Shown one piece after another: positions 1 to 7,447 of a stretch of 16,948 nt of DNA. This DNA comes from Acidobacteriota bacterium (GTDB taxonomy: Bacteria > Acidobacteriota > Vicinamibacteria > Vicinamibacterales > SCN-69-37). Position 1 is the stretch's first letter. Every line of letters starts with the position of its first letter. Below the pieces are notes generated by a model that did no database searches, was not told the origin of the DNA, and saw only the letters and a list, made by a program, of their open reading frames with translations. The translations under genes were made by a program, and so were the position numbers. Where the stretch lies: assembly GCA_021824055.1 (NCBI GenBank), contig JAKALV010000040.1, positions 1 through 16,948 of the forward strand, written 5' to 3'.

Positions 1-380
1 TTCAATATCGCGGCACCGCCGGGTTTCCGCCGAACGCCATCACGTTCCGCTGCCTCTACGGGTCGGCGACCGACTTGACCAAGCGCTACGAGCCCGACAC
101 CGCCACACGATTGAATTCCGTCTTCAATTTGAGCGCCGGCACGACGTACTACTGGAAGTTCTCGTGGGGCAGCGAGGTCCGCGTCATCGTCAAGGCCGGC
201 GGCATCAACGGGACCACGATCTACAACGTGGGCGTGCCCACGCATAACGGCGCCTACGACCCGGAGCCGTGGTACGCCTACCTCGGCGCGCCGTCCGGCC
301 GCAGCGGCGCCGAATCCGCGTCGGTGGCCGGCGCCATTTACCGCAACGTGTGGATCAGTTCACGCGCGCGTCCGCAGTAA
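1..380 (+). CDS. 3' end of a hypothetical, probably secreted protein
   Basis: The reading frame is open from the left edge (first full codon at base 3) to a TAA at 378-380, giving about 125 residues of a C-terminus; the real start lies outside the window. The protein is rich in aromatic, Gly, Ser and Thr residues (YYWKFSWG, YNVGVPTHNG, PWYAYLGAP) with alternating polar and hydrophobic stretches. That pattern is typical of an all-beta, jelly-roll-like extracellular domain such as a LamG or carbohydrate-binding module. I do not recognise the family with certainty. It ends in RNVWISSRARPQ with no membrane anchor. The next gene starts 41 bases downstream on the same strand, so the two may be cotranscribed. 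The coding frame is supported by length and composition; the function is not established. Confidence 0.6.
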   Translation, partial: QYRGTAGFPPNAITFRCLYGSATDLTKRYEPDTATRLNSVFNLSAGTTYYWKFSWGSEVRVIVKAGGINGTTIYNVGVPTHNGAYDPEPWYAYLGAPSGRSGAESASVAGAIYRNVWISSRARPQ

Positions 381-421
381 GGCGCCGGCTCAGTCGATCC
401 GGCTCACATGGAGTTCCTGTG

Positions 422-1168
422 ATGACACGAATGGTTTGTGGCGCGCTGGCGTGCGTCATTCTTTCGGCGGGTCCGGCGTTCGCGCAAACCGCGGCGACCG
501 CCGCGCCCGCGGAGAAATTCTTTCTGAACGTCAGCGCCGGAGGTCAGGTGACGACCGTGGAGGTCAAGGGCACGGCCTCGGCCACCGTCTACAACCAGAC
601 GGCGCTCGCCAACACGAGCCGCGAAGTGAGCGGCGGTCCGTTGTTTGACCTCACGCTCGGCGTGCCGGTGCACGGCAAGCTGGCGCTGGCAGGCACAGTC
701 TCGCTGCGCAAGGCCACGAGCGACGGCGCGCTGTCCGCATCCGTGCCGCACCCGCTGTTCTCTGACGCGCCGCGCAGCGTGAGCACGACGGTCGCCGCCA
801 TGACCCACCAGGAGACGTGGTTCGGCGTGCTGGCGGCCTACACGCTGTCGTCCACCGACCGCAGGTCGATCATGGTCATGGCCGGTCCCATGGTGGTCGC
901 GGTCAAGCACGACGCGGTCACGGGCATTGCGGTAGCCGAAGGCGCGTCAGCCACATCGCCCACCGTCACGGCCACGATCGGCAGCATCGGCAAATCGTTC
1001 TGGGGTTACACCATCGGCACGGACGTGCGCGTGATGCTGACGAAGACCGTCGGGATCGGCGGATTCATTCGCTACACGGCGGCCCCGGGCAACATCACCG
1101 GAGTCGAGTCGGTCACCCTCGGTGGCCTCCAGGCCGGAGCCGGTCTCCGCGTCAGCCTGAAGAAATGA
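422..1168 (+). CDS. exported hypothetical protein, possible outer-membrane beta-barrel
   Basis: The protein has 248 residues. ATG at 422 is preferred over upstream in-frame codons because GGAG at 410-413 sits 8 bases before it and it opens a clear Sec signal peptide: basic MTR, a hydrophobic core, then cleavage at about residues 20-22 after AFA, before Q. The mature part has many alternating hydrophobic/small-residue strands (FFLNVSAGGQVTTVEV, GPLFDLTLGVPV, KLALAGTVSL, WFGVLAAYTL) and ends in a strand (LQAGAGLRVSLKK). This looks like a small 8-stranded barrel of the OmpA/OmpW-like porin fold, although the terminal residue is Lys rather than the usual Phe. Its function is unknown. The convergent zinc-ribbon gene begins its stop codon 20 bases downstream. 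Confidence 0.75.
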   Translation: MTRMVCGALACVILSAGPAFAQTAATAAPAEKFFLNVSAGGQVTTVEVKGTASATVYNQTALANTSREVSGGPLFDLTLGVPVHGKLALAGTVSLRKATSDGALSASVPHPLFSDAPRSVSTTVAAMTHQETWFGVLAAYTLSSTDRRSIMVMAGPMVVAVKHDAVTGIAVAEGASATSPTVTATIGSIGKSFWGYTIGTDVRVMLTKTVGIGGFIRYTAAPGNITGVESVTLGGLQAGAGLRVSLKK

Positions 1169-1187
1169 CACCCGGCGCCGGCGCGTC

Positions 1188-1859
1188 TTAGTCGCCGGCG
1201 GCGCCCTTGAACTGGTCGGCTTCGTCGGCGAACAGCACGTTGAAGCTCGTCAGCGAGCCGTAGCAGCCGCTGATGTAGCCCTGCAGTTTCACCTTGACGT
1301 CCTCCGGCAGGTCCGACGCGTTGACCTGCTGCTCGAGCGTGCGCAGCCGGTTGCGCAACATGACGATCTTGTGAAAGAACGTCTCGATCGGCCAGGTCTT
1401 TTCCTGCAGGCCGTCGGTGCCCGGCTTCAACACGAGCGTCCCGTTGCGCCACTTTTCGGCCGGCACCGCCGGGGACACGCCGGCCTCTTCACGAATGACA
1501 CGGCGCAGCAGCAACTCCAGATCGACGGACTCGTTGGTGATCATGACGGGCTCGCTCACTCGCTCTCGAACGCTGACAAGGGCCATCGGCTCGGCGGTAG
1601 CGGTCACTGGCCGCGCGGGGCGCGGCACATCGACGGTTCGCCCGGCGCGCGCGAGGCGGGCGGAGTGGTCCGGCCCGGCGGCCGCGGGCTCCACTCTGGG
1701 TCCCCCGCGATAGTTGTGCTCGCTCCGGCAGTACCCGCATTGCACGCGCAGCGGCTGCCCGCTCGCGTCCGCGACCGTGACGGTGTGAATGCGATCGGTC
1801 TTGCAGGCGCGACAGTAGTCCTCAACCGAGGACCCCGCGCGGAAAGTATGGATGGTCAT
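1188..1859 (-). CDS. zinc-ribbon protein of unknown function
   Basis: The protein has 223 residues. A longer reading from 1973 is possible, but its extra N-terminus is translated straight through the hairpin repeat at 1945-1999, so the ATG at 1859 (MTIHTFRAG) is preferred. Residues 16-44 form a treble-clef or zinc-ribbon knuckle with Cys16-x2-Cys19 and Cys41-x2-Cys44. A Pro/Ala-rich linker (about 50-105) follows. The C-terminal domain (about 110-215) is alpha-helical and includes LLLRRVIREE, IETFFHKIVMLRNRLRTLEQQVN and GCYGSLTSFNVLF. There is no signal peptide, so it is probably cytoplasmic. My impression from family knowledge is that this arrangement is a conserved hypothetical of Acidobacteria-like genomes, but no function is known to me. 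Nucleic-acid binding or a regulatory adaptor role would fit the ribbon plus helical pair; that is inference. Confidence 0.75.
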   Translation of the reverse strand: MTIHTFRAGSSVEDYCRACKTDRIHTVTVADASGQPLRVQCGYCRSEHNYRGGPRVEPAAAGPDHSARLARAGRTVDVPRPARPVTATAEPMALVSVRERVSEPVMITNESVDLELLLRRVIREEAGVSPAVPAEKWRNGTLVLKPGTDGLQEKTWPIETFFHKIVMLRNRLRTLEQQVNASDLPEDVKVKLQGYISGCYGSLTSFNVLFADEADQFKGAAGD

Positions 1860-1944
1860 CTGAACATTGTCGCAGTAGTTCGACGAGTTCGAGAGGTTCG
1901 GGTAGAACCTTGTGGTTCGGGGGCCTCGGAGGTGGTGCGTGCTC

Positions 1945-1999
1945 GAATGGGTGAATGGGTGAATGGCGCCCATTCACCCAATCACCCAATCACCCAATC
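1945..1999. repeat. hairpin with arms made of 8-base tandem repeats; candidate 3' terminator
   Basis: The left arm (1945-1966) is about 2.75 copies of GAATGGGT. The right arm (1970-1991, repeat continuing to 1999) is the complementary unit ATTCACCC, drifting to AATCACCC. The loop is only CGC (1967-1969). The stem is 22 bp with two A-A mismatches, each falling at the same place in the octamer. It begins 10 bases after the stop codon of the minus-strand S9 peptidase. No clear T-tract follows. It may end transcription or protect the 3' end of the peptidase mRNA; the structure is seen, the role is inferred. Confidence 0.8.
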
Positions 2000-2009
2000 C
2001 AGGTTCTGT

Positions 2010-4784
2010 CTACCACCCTCCGCTTTTCGTCGCCGGCTTTGCGACTTCAGCCGGCGCCGGGTTCTTGACGTATTTGTCGAGCCAGGCGGCCCAGCGCGCC
2101 CACATGTCGAGCACGGTTTCTTTCGCCACCGGGCCGTGATCCTCGAACGGATACATGTAGAGCGCCGCGGTCTTGCCGAGCCCCTGCAGCGCGTGCAGCA
2201 GCCGGATCGAGTTCTCGGGATCGGTGCCGACGTTCTGATCGTGCAGGTTGTGGTACATCAGCAGCGCGCCGGTGAGGTTGTTGGCGTGCAGAAACGGCGA
2301 CATGTCGAGGTACACGTTCGGCGCGTCCCAGAGGATGCGCCGCTCGTTCTGGAACCCCATCGGCGTGAACGTGCGGTTGTAGTTCCCGTCGCCCGCGATG
2401 CCGGCCTTGAAGAACGGCGTGTTGACCATCGCGTTGACCGTCGAGAATGCGCCGTAGCTGTGGCCGCCGATCGCGAGCCGCTGCCGGTCAACGAGCTGGC
2501 GCCGGTCGAGTTCGTCGATCACCGTGGCGAGATCGTTGCGCAGATCGTTCACGTAGTTGTTGTTCATCTGTCCCTGCGGACCAACGATCGGCGCGTCGGG
2601 CTCGACCACCGCGTACCCGAGCCGCACGAAGTACTGCATCGACCGCGCGTTGAAGTCGCGGAATGCGTTCTTGTTGAACGTGCGGTCGGGCGTATCGTAG
2701 GCCTCCTGGCTGACGAACTCCGCCGGATAGAACCAGAAGAGCGCCGGCAGGCGCGTCCCTGCCTTGTAGCCCACGGGCAGCGTGACGGTGACTTTGAACT
2801 TGAACCCGTCGGGCCGCGACACGAAGAAGCGCTCCTTGGGCGCGGCGGACAGGTCCGGCGCCGGATCCGTGTTCACCGTGAGCTGTTTGCGTGCGCCGTT
2901 CTCCAGACGGAACGTCTGCTCGACCTCGGTCGGCGACTCACGCACGGTCAGGAACGTCTTGGCGTCCGGATCGATGATCTGCGCCACCGCCTCGTAGACA
3001 CCGTTGTTGTCGGCTTCGAAGATGCGCGTCTTCTCGCCCGTCTTGATGACGAACCGGTCGACGAACGGCTTCGGGCCGGTCTGCTCCGGCACCTTGTCGT
3101 AGACCGCCCCTTCATAGAAAACCGCGCTCTTGTCGGCCGACAGGAGCACGGCGGCGCCGCCGCCACCGCCGCCGCGACCACCACCGCCGGCACGACCACC
3201 ACCGCCGCCACGCACGCCGGCGATCGTGCCGGGGTTGGCCTGCGGATCATCCGTGCGGAAGCGCGCCAGCGTGAACTTCTCCGACGTATTGGCGAGGTTC
3301 ACGGCGAAGTCGATGGAGTTCTGTCCCTGCGTCTCGCGCCAGAAGATCATGGAGTCGTCCGGGCTGTAGCGCACGCCGTTCATCCGCGTGGCGTTCTCAT
3401 AGAGCACCTTGGCCGTGCCGGCGGCAAACGGCGGCAGCCACTGGTACAGCCGATCCTTGCGCGGCGGTACACCGTTACCATCCGCGCCGCGCGCACCACG
3501 CCCACCGGCCGGCGGCGTGACCGCGGTGTCGGCGCCACGCCCCGCATCACCCGCGCGCGCGGCCGGCGCGGGTTCCTGCTCGAGATACGAGAGCCCTGCG
3601 CCATCCGCGCGCCACGCGATCTCGCGCTTGCCGTTCTGATTGGCGCCGCCGCGGCCGCCCCCGGCCGCCGCCGGATCGGCCGTCGGATCGGTCGGCGCCG
3701 TACCGAGATTGATCTTCCGCTCGGTGAGCTGCGTGAGCATCTTGCCGCTGCGGTCCCACACCTCTTCCACCGACCCGAAGCTGCTGACCGGCACCAGGTA
3801 CGAGAACGGCTGCGTCATGCGCGTGACGCGCACGAACTGCCCGTCCGGCGACGGGGTGATCCCCGTGATCATGGCCGGCGCGCCGATCTTCGTCGCCACG
3901 CCGGTCGCCGTGTCGACCGACACCAGCTGACCGGTCGCGTGCCATTCGAGCAACGCGACATCGTACGGCGTCGACATCAGACTCGGATACGTGCGGTTCT
4001 GTTCCTTCTGGCCCGACAGCACTTTCACTTCCGGCCCGCCGGGCACGGCCGGCGCGGCCGGCCGCGGCGCGCGGGCGTCGGGCGGCATCACCGTGAAGAG
4101 CTGCTTGCCGTCATTCGAGAAGCTGTAGGTCGACACACACGTCGCGAGAATCGGCGTCCTGGTGACCTGACGAGGCGCCAGCGTCGCGGCGTCAGCCATC
4201 CAGATATGCGTGCCGGTGTCGCCGTGCACGAAAAACGCGATATTCCTGCCGTCCGGCGTCCACGTGGCATTCGACACGCGCGAGCCGGCCGGCAGCGCAA
4301 TCGACCTGCGCGTGCCGTCCACGGTGGAGATCACGTCGATGCCGACGCCGTCGGAGATCGTCAGCGTGCGCACGCGGTTCGCCTTCGCGTCGATGAACAC
4401 GCCGCCGAGCTCGTCAAACGGCTTCGAGAACGTCTTCATGACCACGGGACCGTCGCCCACCTGGAAGAGCGCCCACTTTTTGTCGGGGCTGAGGTTGGTG
4501 AGCGTGACGTTTAAATACCGCTTCGCGAGCACGGCGTCCGCCAGTTCCTTCGGCGGCATCACGTAGCCCTCTTGCTTGATCACCGCGTCCTGCCAGCCCG
4601 GACCGGAGAACGGCATTTCCTGCGACGTGACTTCCGGCGCCACCGGGACGACCGGAGCCGCGACCTTGGCCGTCGGCTTCTGCGCCGGCCTGCCCGCTTG
4701 AGCGAACACGCCAAACGGCGCGATGGCCGCCAGCAGCAAGAGTACGTAGAACCAGCGCGATGAGCGTGTCAGTCGGTCTTTCAT
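2010..4784 (-). CDS. exported S9 family peptidase, glutamyl-endopeptidase-like
   Basis: The protein has 924 residues. The start at 4784 (MKDRLTR) is preferred to the ATG at 4796 because GGAG at 4791-4794 lies 6 bases before it. A Sec signal peptide ends near residue 29 (FGVFAQA). An N-terminal beta-propeller spans about 70-600 and a C-terminal alpha/beta-hydrolase domain about 620-915. The catalytic triad is visible: Ser776 in GGHSYGAF, Asp849 in HNLHDQNVGTD and His883 in FEDHGP. The stretch NRTFTPMGFQNERR and the following MSPF segment match the chloroplast glutamyl-peptidase-like S9D group rather than DPP IV, so cleavage after acidic residues of short peptides is likely. Three Gly/Arg-rich low-complexity inserts interrupt the propeller (see separate entry). 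It probably acts in the periplasm on peptides. It lies downstream of the GH127 gene but is separated by 166 bases and a hairpin, so it probably has its own promoter. Confidence 0.92.
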   Translation of the reverse strand: MKDRLTRSSRWFYVLLLLAAIAPFGVFAQAGRPAQKPTAKVAAPVVPVAPEVTSQEMPFSGPGWQDAVIKQEGYVMPPKELADAVLAKRYLNVTLTNLSPDKKWALFQVGDGPVVMKTFSKPFDELGGVFIDAKANRVRTLTISDGVGIDVISTVDGTRRSIALPAGSRVSNATWTPDGRNIAFFVHGDTGTHIWMADAATLAPRQVTRTPILATCVSTYSFSNDGKQLFTVMPPDARAPRPAAPAVPGGPEVKVLSGQKEQNRTYPSLMSTPYDVALLEWHATGQLVSVDTATGVATKIGAPAMITGITPSPDGQFVRVTRMTQPFSYLVPVSSFGSVEEVWDRSGKMLTQLTERKINLGTAPTDPTADPAAAGGGRGGANQNGKREIAWRADGAGLSYLEQEPAPAARAGDAGRGADTAVTPPAGGRGARGADGNGVPPRKDRLYQWLPPFAAGTAKVLYENATRMNGVRYSPDDSMIFWRETQGQNSIDFAVNLANTSEKFTLARFRTDDPQANPGTIAGVRGGGGGRAGGGGRGGGGGGAAVLLSADKSAVFYEGAVYDKVPEQTGPKPFVDRFVIKTGEKTRIFEADNNGVYEAVAQIIDPDAKTFLTVRESPTEVEQTFRLENGARKQLTVNTDPAPDLSAAPKERFFVSRPDGFKFKVTVTLPVGYKAGTRLPALFWFYPAEFVSQEAYDTPDRTFNKNAFRDFNARSMQYFVRLGYAVVEPDAPIVGPQGQMNNNYVNDLRNDLATVIDELDRRQLVDRQRLAIGGHSYGAFSTVNAMVNTPFFKAGIAGDGNYNRTFTPMGFQNERRILWDAPNVYLDMSPFLHANNLTGALLMYHNLHDQNVGTDPENSIRLLHALQGLGKTAALYMYPFEDHGPVAKETVLDMWARWAAWLDKYVKNPAPAEVAKPATKSGGW
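3150..3219 (-). repeat. GGC/CGT triplet-rich tract encoding poly-Gly/Arg insert
   Basis: Within the S9 peptidase gene, near-perfect runs of Gly codons broken by Arg and Ala codons encode about 23 residues (around residues 522-545): runs of five, four and six Gly separated by single Arg or Arg-Ala. Two weaker Gly/Arg/Ala-rich stretches lie at about 3470-3570 and 3640-3675. They sit in the beta-propeller half and are likely flexible surface loops. Triplet-rich tracts of this kind can change length by slippage without breaking the frame. Confidence 0.85.
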
Positions 4785-4796
4785 AACCCTCTCCAT
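4785..4796 (-). promoter_or_regulatory. ribosome binding site of the S9 peptidase gene
   Basis: On the minus strand GGAG (4791-4794), extended by AGGG, precedes the ATG at 4784 by 6 bases. The same bases form part of the alternative upstream ATG at 4796, which has no such site of its own. This decides the start call. A possible -10 element TAGTCT lies at 4827-4832 on the minus strand, 42 bases upstream of the ATG; it has no convincing -35 partner. Confidence 0.6.
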
Positions 4797-4841
4797 GGGG
4801 GATTTCAGTCCGGGACGAACGCGCGAAGACTAACACATCAC

Positions 4842-4930
4842 CAGTTGGACAGTTGGGCAGTTGGGCAGTTGGGCAATGAACTGAACTGCCCCACTGCCTC
4901 ACTGCCTCACTGTCTGAGTCGTGTCTGAGT
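4842..4930. repeat. second octamer-built hairpin plus short direct repeat; candidate 3' terminator
   Basis: The left arm is four copies of CAGTTGGG (4842-4873, the first copy ending in A). The right arm (4884-4915) is a degenerate complement built of AACTGCCC and then CACTGCCT units. The outermost left junction GGACAG is matched by CTGTCT on the right, so the variant unit is mirrored across the hairpin. Remaining differences are C-T mismatches and potential G-U pairs at repeated positions. A direct repeat TGTCTGAGT follows at 4911-4919 and 4922-4930. The element begins 20 bases past the GH127 stop codon. It may end or protect that transcript; this role is inferred. Confidence 0.75.
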
Positions 4931-4950
4931 GCGGTCCGCGCCCCGCCCGG

Positions 4951-7440
4951 TTACTTGATCTTCCACTCGATCACTCCCGACGACACGCCCTTCTGGGCCG
5001 TGACCTCGAGCCGCACCGCCGTCGTCGTCACTGGCGTGAACGTCACGACGTTGTACTTGTCGAGGGCAACCGCGTAGGGCGCCGTGTTCTCCACGGGCTT
5101 CCACTGGTCGCCATCCTTATATAGAAGACGCCACGACGCCGGCACCTTGACGCCGCCCGAGCCCGTGTCGTCGAACCAGAACACCTGCGCTTCTGAAACG
5201 GGTGTGGCCTTTGGGAAATCGTACTGCAGCCACTCGGTCGTGCCGAACGTGGGCCACCAGTCGAAGCTGCTGCCGCCAGTCCGGTTCGACTTGGTCGGTT
5301 CCTCGCCGTCGTTCACCATCTGCTCGGGCAAATGGCTCTTGCGCGACACGCTGACCTTGCTTGACATCGCCAGGGTCGGGAACGGCCGCGGCGTCGCGCT
5401 GGCTTCGGACCGCGCCAGCCACACCGCCATCTCGCCCTTGCCGCGATTCGCCCACGCGTAGTACGGAATCGCAACGAGTTCCGTCTCCTTCTTCTCGACC
5501 TTGCCGGCGGCGTTGACACCCAGCGAGGTGGCGCGCGTCTTCACGACTTCAACGCCGCCGAGCAGCGACGGCCGGAACTCCGCGGTGAGCGGCGCCGAGT
5601 CGGACACGTACAAGTTGCGCAGGTAGGCGCCGGGATTGTCGGGCCACTCCGCGGCATACACGATCGGCCCGCGCTGCAGCGCGATGCGTCCCTTGTCGGC
5701 CGCGACCTGGCTGTTGGCCGCCACGCGTCGCACGGGCATCGGCAGGTTCAGCACGATCACATCGCCTGCCTTCCACGCGCGGTTGATCCGCGCGTAGCCG
5801 TTGACCGGCGCCACCTTCCGCGCCACGCCGTTTACCGTCAGCGTGACGGGCGCGGTCACGGTGTCGGTAAACGCGTACAGGTCGCTCGGCACGGCCGCGT
5901 TTTGCGCCCATCCCGGGATGCGGACATTCATCGCGAAACGGCCCGCGCGCGACGGCGTCACCGTCATCGTCACCTTGCCGTCCCACGGATACCGCGTGGC
6001 CTGCACGACCCTCACCTTCGTGCCATCGTCGAGCGCGACGTCGGCCGTCCCGGCGGCGAAAAGGTTCACGAAGATCGTCTGCCCCTGCTTCGCGTACTGG
6101 TAGCCGCCGACCGACGCAATGAACCGCGTGATGTTACCCGGGCAGCACGCCACGCCGAACCACGGCTGGCGCTGGTGCTGGCCGCGCGACTCCAGCACGT
6201 TCGGATAGAAGAACGCCTTGCCGTCGAGCGACACGCCGCTGATCAAACCGTTGTAGAGCGTGCGTTCCATCACATCGACATACTTCGCGTCGGCGTGCAG
6301 CAGGAACAGCCGCTGGTTCCAGAAGTCGTTGCCGATGGCCGCGCAGGTTTCGCAGTACGCGGTCATGTTCGGCAACTCGTACGCCGCGCCGAACGCCTCC
6401 CCGCTGCCGCTCGCGCCGATGCCGCCCGTGATGTAGAGCTTCTTGCCGACGACGTCGTTCCAGATCGCGTCGATCGCGTGCAGATAGCTGAGGTCGCCGG
6501 TCATGGCGGCCACGTCGGCCATGCCCGAGTACATGTAGGCCGCGCGCACCGCGTGCCCGACGGCTTCGGTCTGGTCCACGGGTCTGGCTTGCGACTGGTT
6601 GTACGTGCGGCCGGAGCCCGGATCGCCGTCGGGGCCGCGCACGTCGAGCATGAACTTCGACAACGCGAGATATTTGTCGTTGCCCGTCACCCGATAGAGC
6701 TTCACCAGCGCCATCTCGGTGATCTGATGTCCCGGCCAGATCGCGCGCTTGCCGGGACCAAACGTCTCGGTCAGCAGATCGGCGAACCGGATCGCCACGT
6801 TGAGCAGCGTCTTCTTGCCGGTGGCCTGATAGTGCGCGACGGCCGCCTCGATCAGATGGCCCACCTCGTACAGCTCGTGGCTGTCGACCTTCTCGAGCTG
6901 CCATCGCGCCGTGCCGGCCCACGGGTGCGGCTTCGCCGGGTTGATCGTACGCGCGGGATACAGATAGCCGTCCTTCTCCTGCGCCGCGGCGATCTTGTCG
7001 ATCAGGCCATCGACGTACGCGTCGAGCTTCGGATCCGGGTGGACGCTCAACGCGTACGACGCGCCCTCGATCACCTTGTAGAGATCGGTGTCGTCGAACG
7101 GATACGGCGGAATCTTCCGGTCGGCATCGGCGATCGTGCCCTGAATCGCCTTCGCCGCTCGGATGAAGTTCTCGACGCGCCCCGTGATCTCACACTGCTG
7201 GAACGCAAACGGAATCGACACGCTACGGTTGGTCTCGATCTTCGCCGCCCAGAACTGATCGTTGAGGTGAACCGCCGTGAAGGGCACCGGCTGCACGGGG
7301 TAGTCCGTGTCGAGCCGCGCCGCCGCCGAGGACGATCCCTGGCCGTCGGCCCGCACGTCGACCGCCGCCCCGCCCGGCGACATCAGCCACACCGCTCCAA
7401 CGACGATCGACGCAAATGCCAGGACGCGCACGGTTCTCAT
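4951..7440 (-). CDS. exported GH127 beta-L-arabinofuranosidase-like enzyme
   Basis: The protein has 829 residues with an N-terminal signal peptide (about 1-31). The (alpha/alpha)6 catalytic domain spans about 45-450, followed by beta-sandwich domains to about 680. A C-terminal discoidin-like domain (about 690-829) contains WLQYDF, AQVFWFDD and AVRLEVT. The GH127 (formerly DUF1680) active site is intact. Glu348 in GSGEAFG, Glu364 and Cys366 in CETCAAIGN, and Cys432-Cys433 in ACCPGN correspond in order and nearly in spacing to Glu322, Glu338, Cys340, Cys417 and Cys418 of Bifidobacterium HypBA1, where zinc-bound Cys417 is the nucleophile. It should release beta-L-arabinofuranose or a related sugar from glycans in the periplasm or outside the cell. 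The start is backed by GAGG (7446-7449), 5 bases upstream, which overlaps the stop of the preceding nucleotidyltransferase gene, indicating an operon with coupled translation. Exact substrate is open; GH127 also includes other specificities. Confidence 0.92.
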   Translation of the reverse strand: MRTVRVLAFASIVVGAVWLMSPGGAAVDVRADGQGSSSAAARLDTDYPVQPVPFTAVHLNDQFWAAKIETNRSVSIPFAFQQCEITGRVENFIRAAKAIQGTIADADRKIPPYPFDDTDLYKVIEGASYALSVHPDPKLDAYVDGLIDKIAAAQEKDGYLYPARTINPAKPHPWAGTARWQLEKVDSHELYEVGHLIEAAVAHYQATGKKTLLNVAIRFADLLTETFGPGKRAIWPGHQITEMALVKLYRVTGNDKYLALSKFMLDVRGPDGDPGSGRTYNQSQARPVDQTEAVGHAVRAAYMYSGMADVAAMTGDLSYLHAIDAIWNDVVGKKLYITGGIGASGSGEAFGAAYELPNMTAYCETCAAIGNDFWNQRLFLLHADAKYVDVMERTLYNGLISGVSLDGKAFFYPNVLESRGQHQRQPWFGVACCPGNITRFIASVGGYQYAKQGQTIFVNLFAAGTADVALDDGTKVRVVQATRYPWDGKVTMTVTPSRAGRFAMNVRIPGWAQNAAVPSDLYAFTDTVTAPVTLTVNGVARKVAPVNGYARINRAWKAGDVIVLNLPMPVRRVAANSQVAADKGRIALQRGPIVYAAEWPDNPGAYLRNLYVSDSAPLTAEFRPSLLGGVEVVKTRATSLGVNAAGKVEKKETELVAIPYYAWANRGKGEMAVWLARSEASATPRPFPTLAMSSKVSVSRKSHLPEQMVNDGEEPTKSNRTGGSSFDWWPTFGTTEWLQYDFPKATPVSEAQVFWFDDTGSGGVKVPASWRLLYKDGDQWKPVENTAPYAVALDKYNVVTFTPVTTTAVRLEVTAQKGVSSGVIEWKIK

Positions 7441-7447
7441 CGGTGCC

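Noticed and set aside
1860..1973. N-terminal extension of the zinc-ribbon gene to 1973
   Set aside because: The extra residues are translated through the hairpin repeat (His/Thr/Ser-rich) and do not resemble a domain; the ATG at 1859 places the ribbon near the N-terminus.
1371..4514. Plus-strand open frame of 1047 codons opposite the S9 peptidase and zinc-ribbon genes
   Set aside because: The translation is dominated by Arg, His and Val with no domain, typical of the antisense frame of a GC-rich gene. The opposite-strand peptidase has a complete triad and signal peptide, so this is a shadow.
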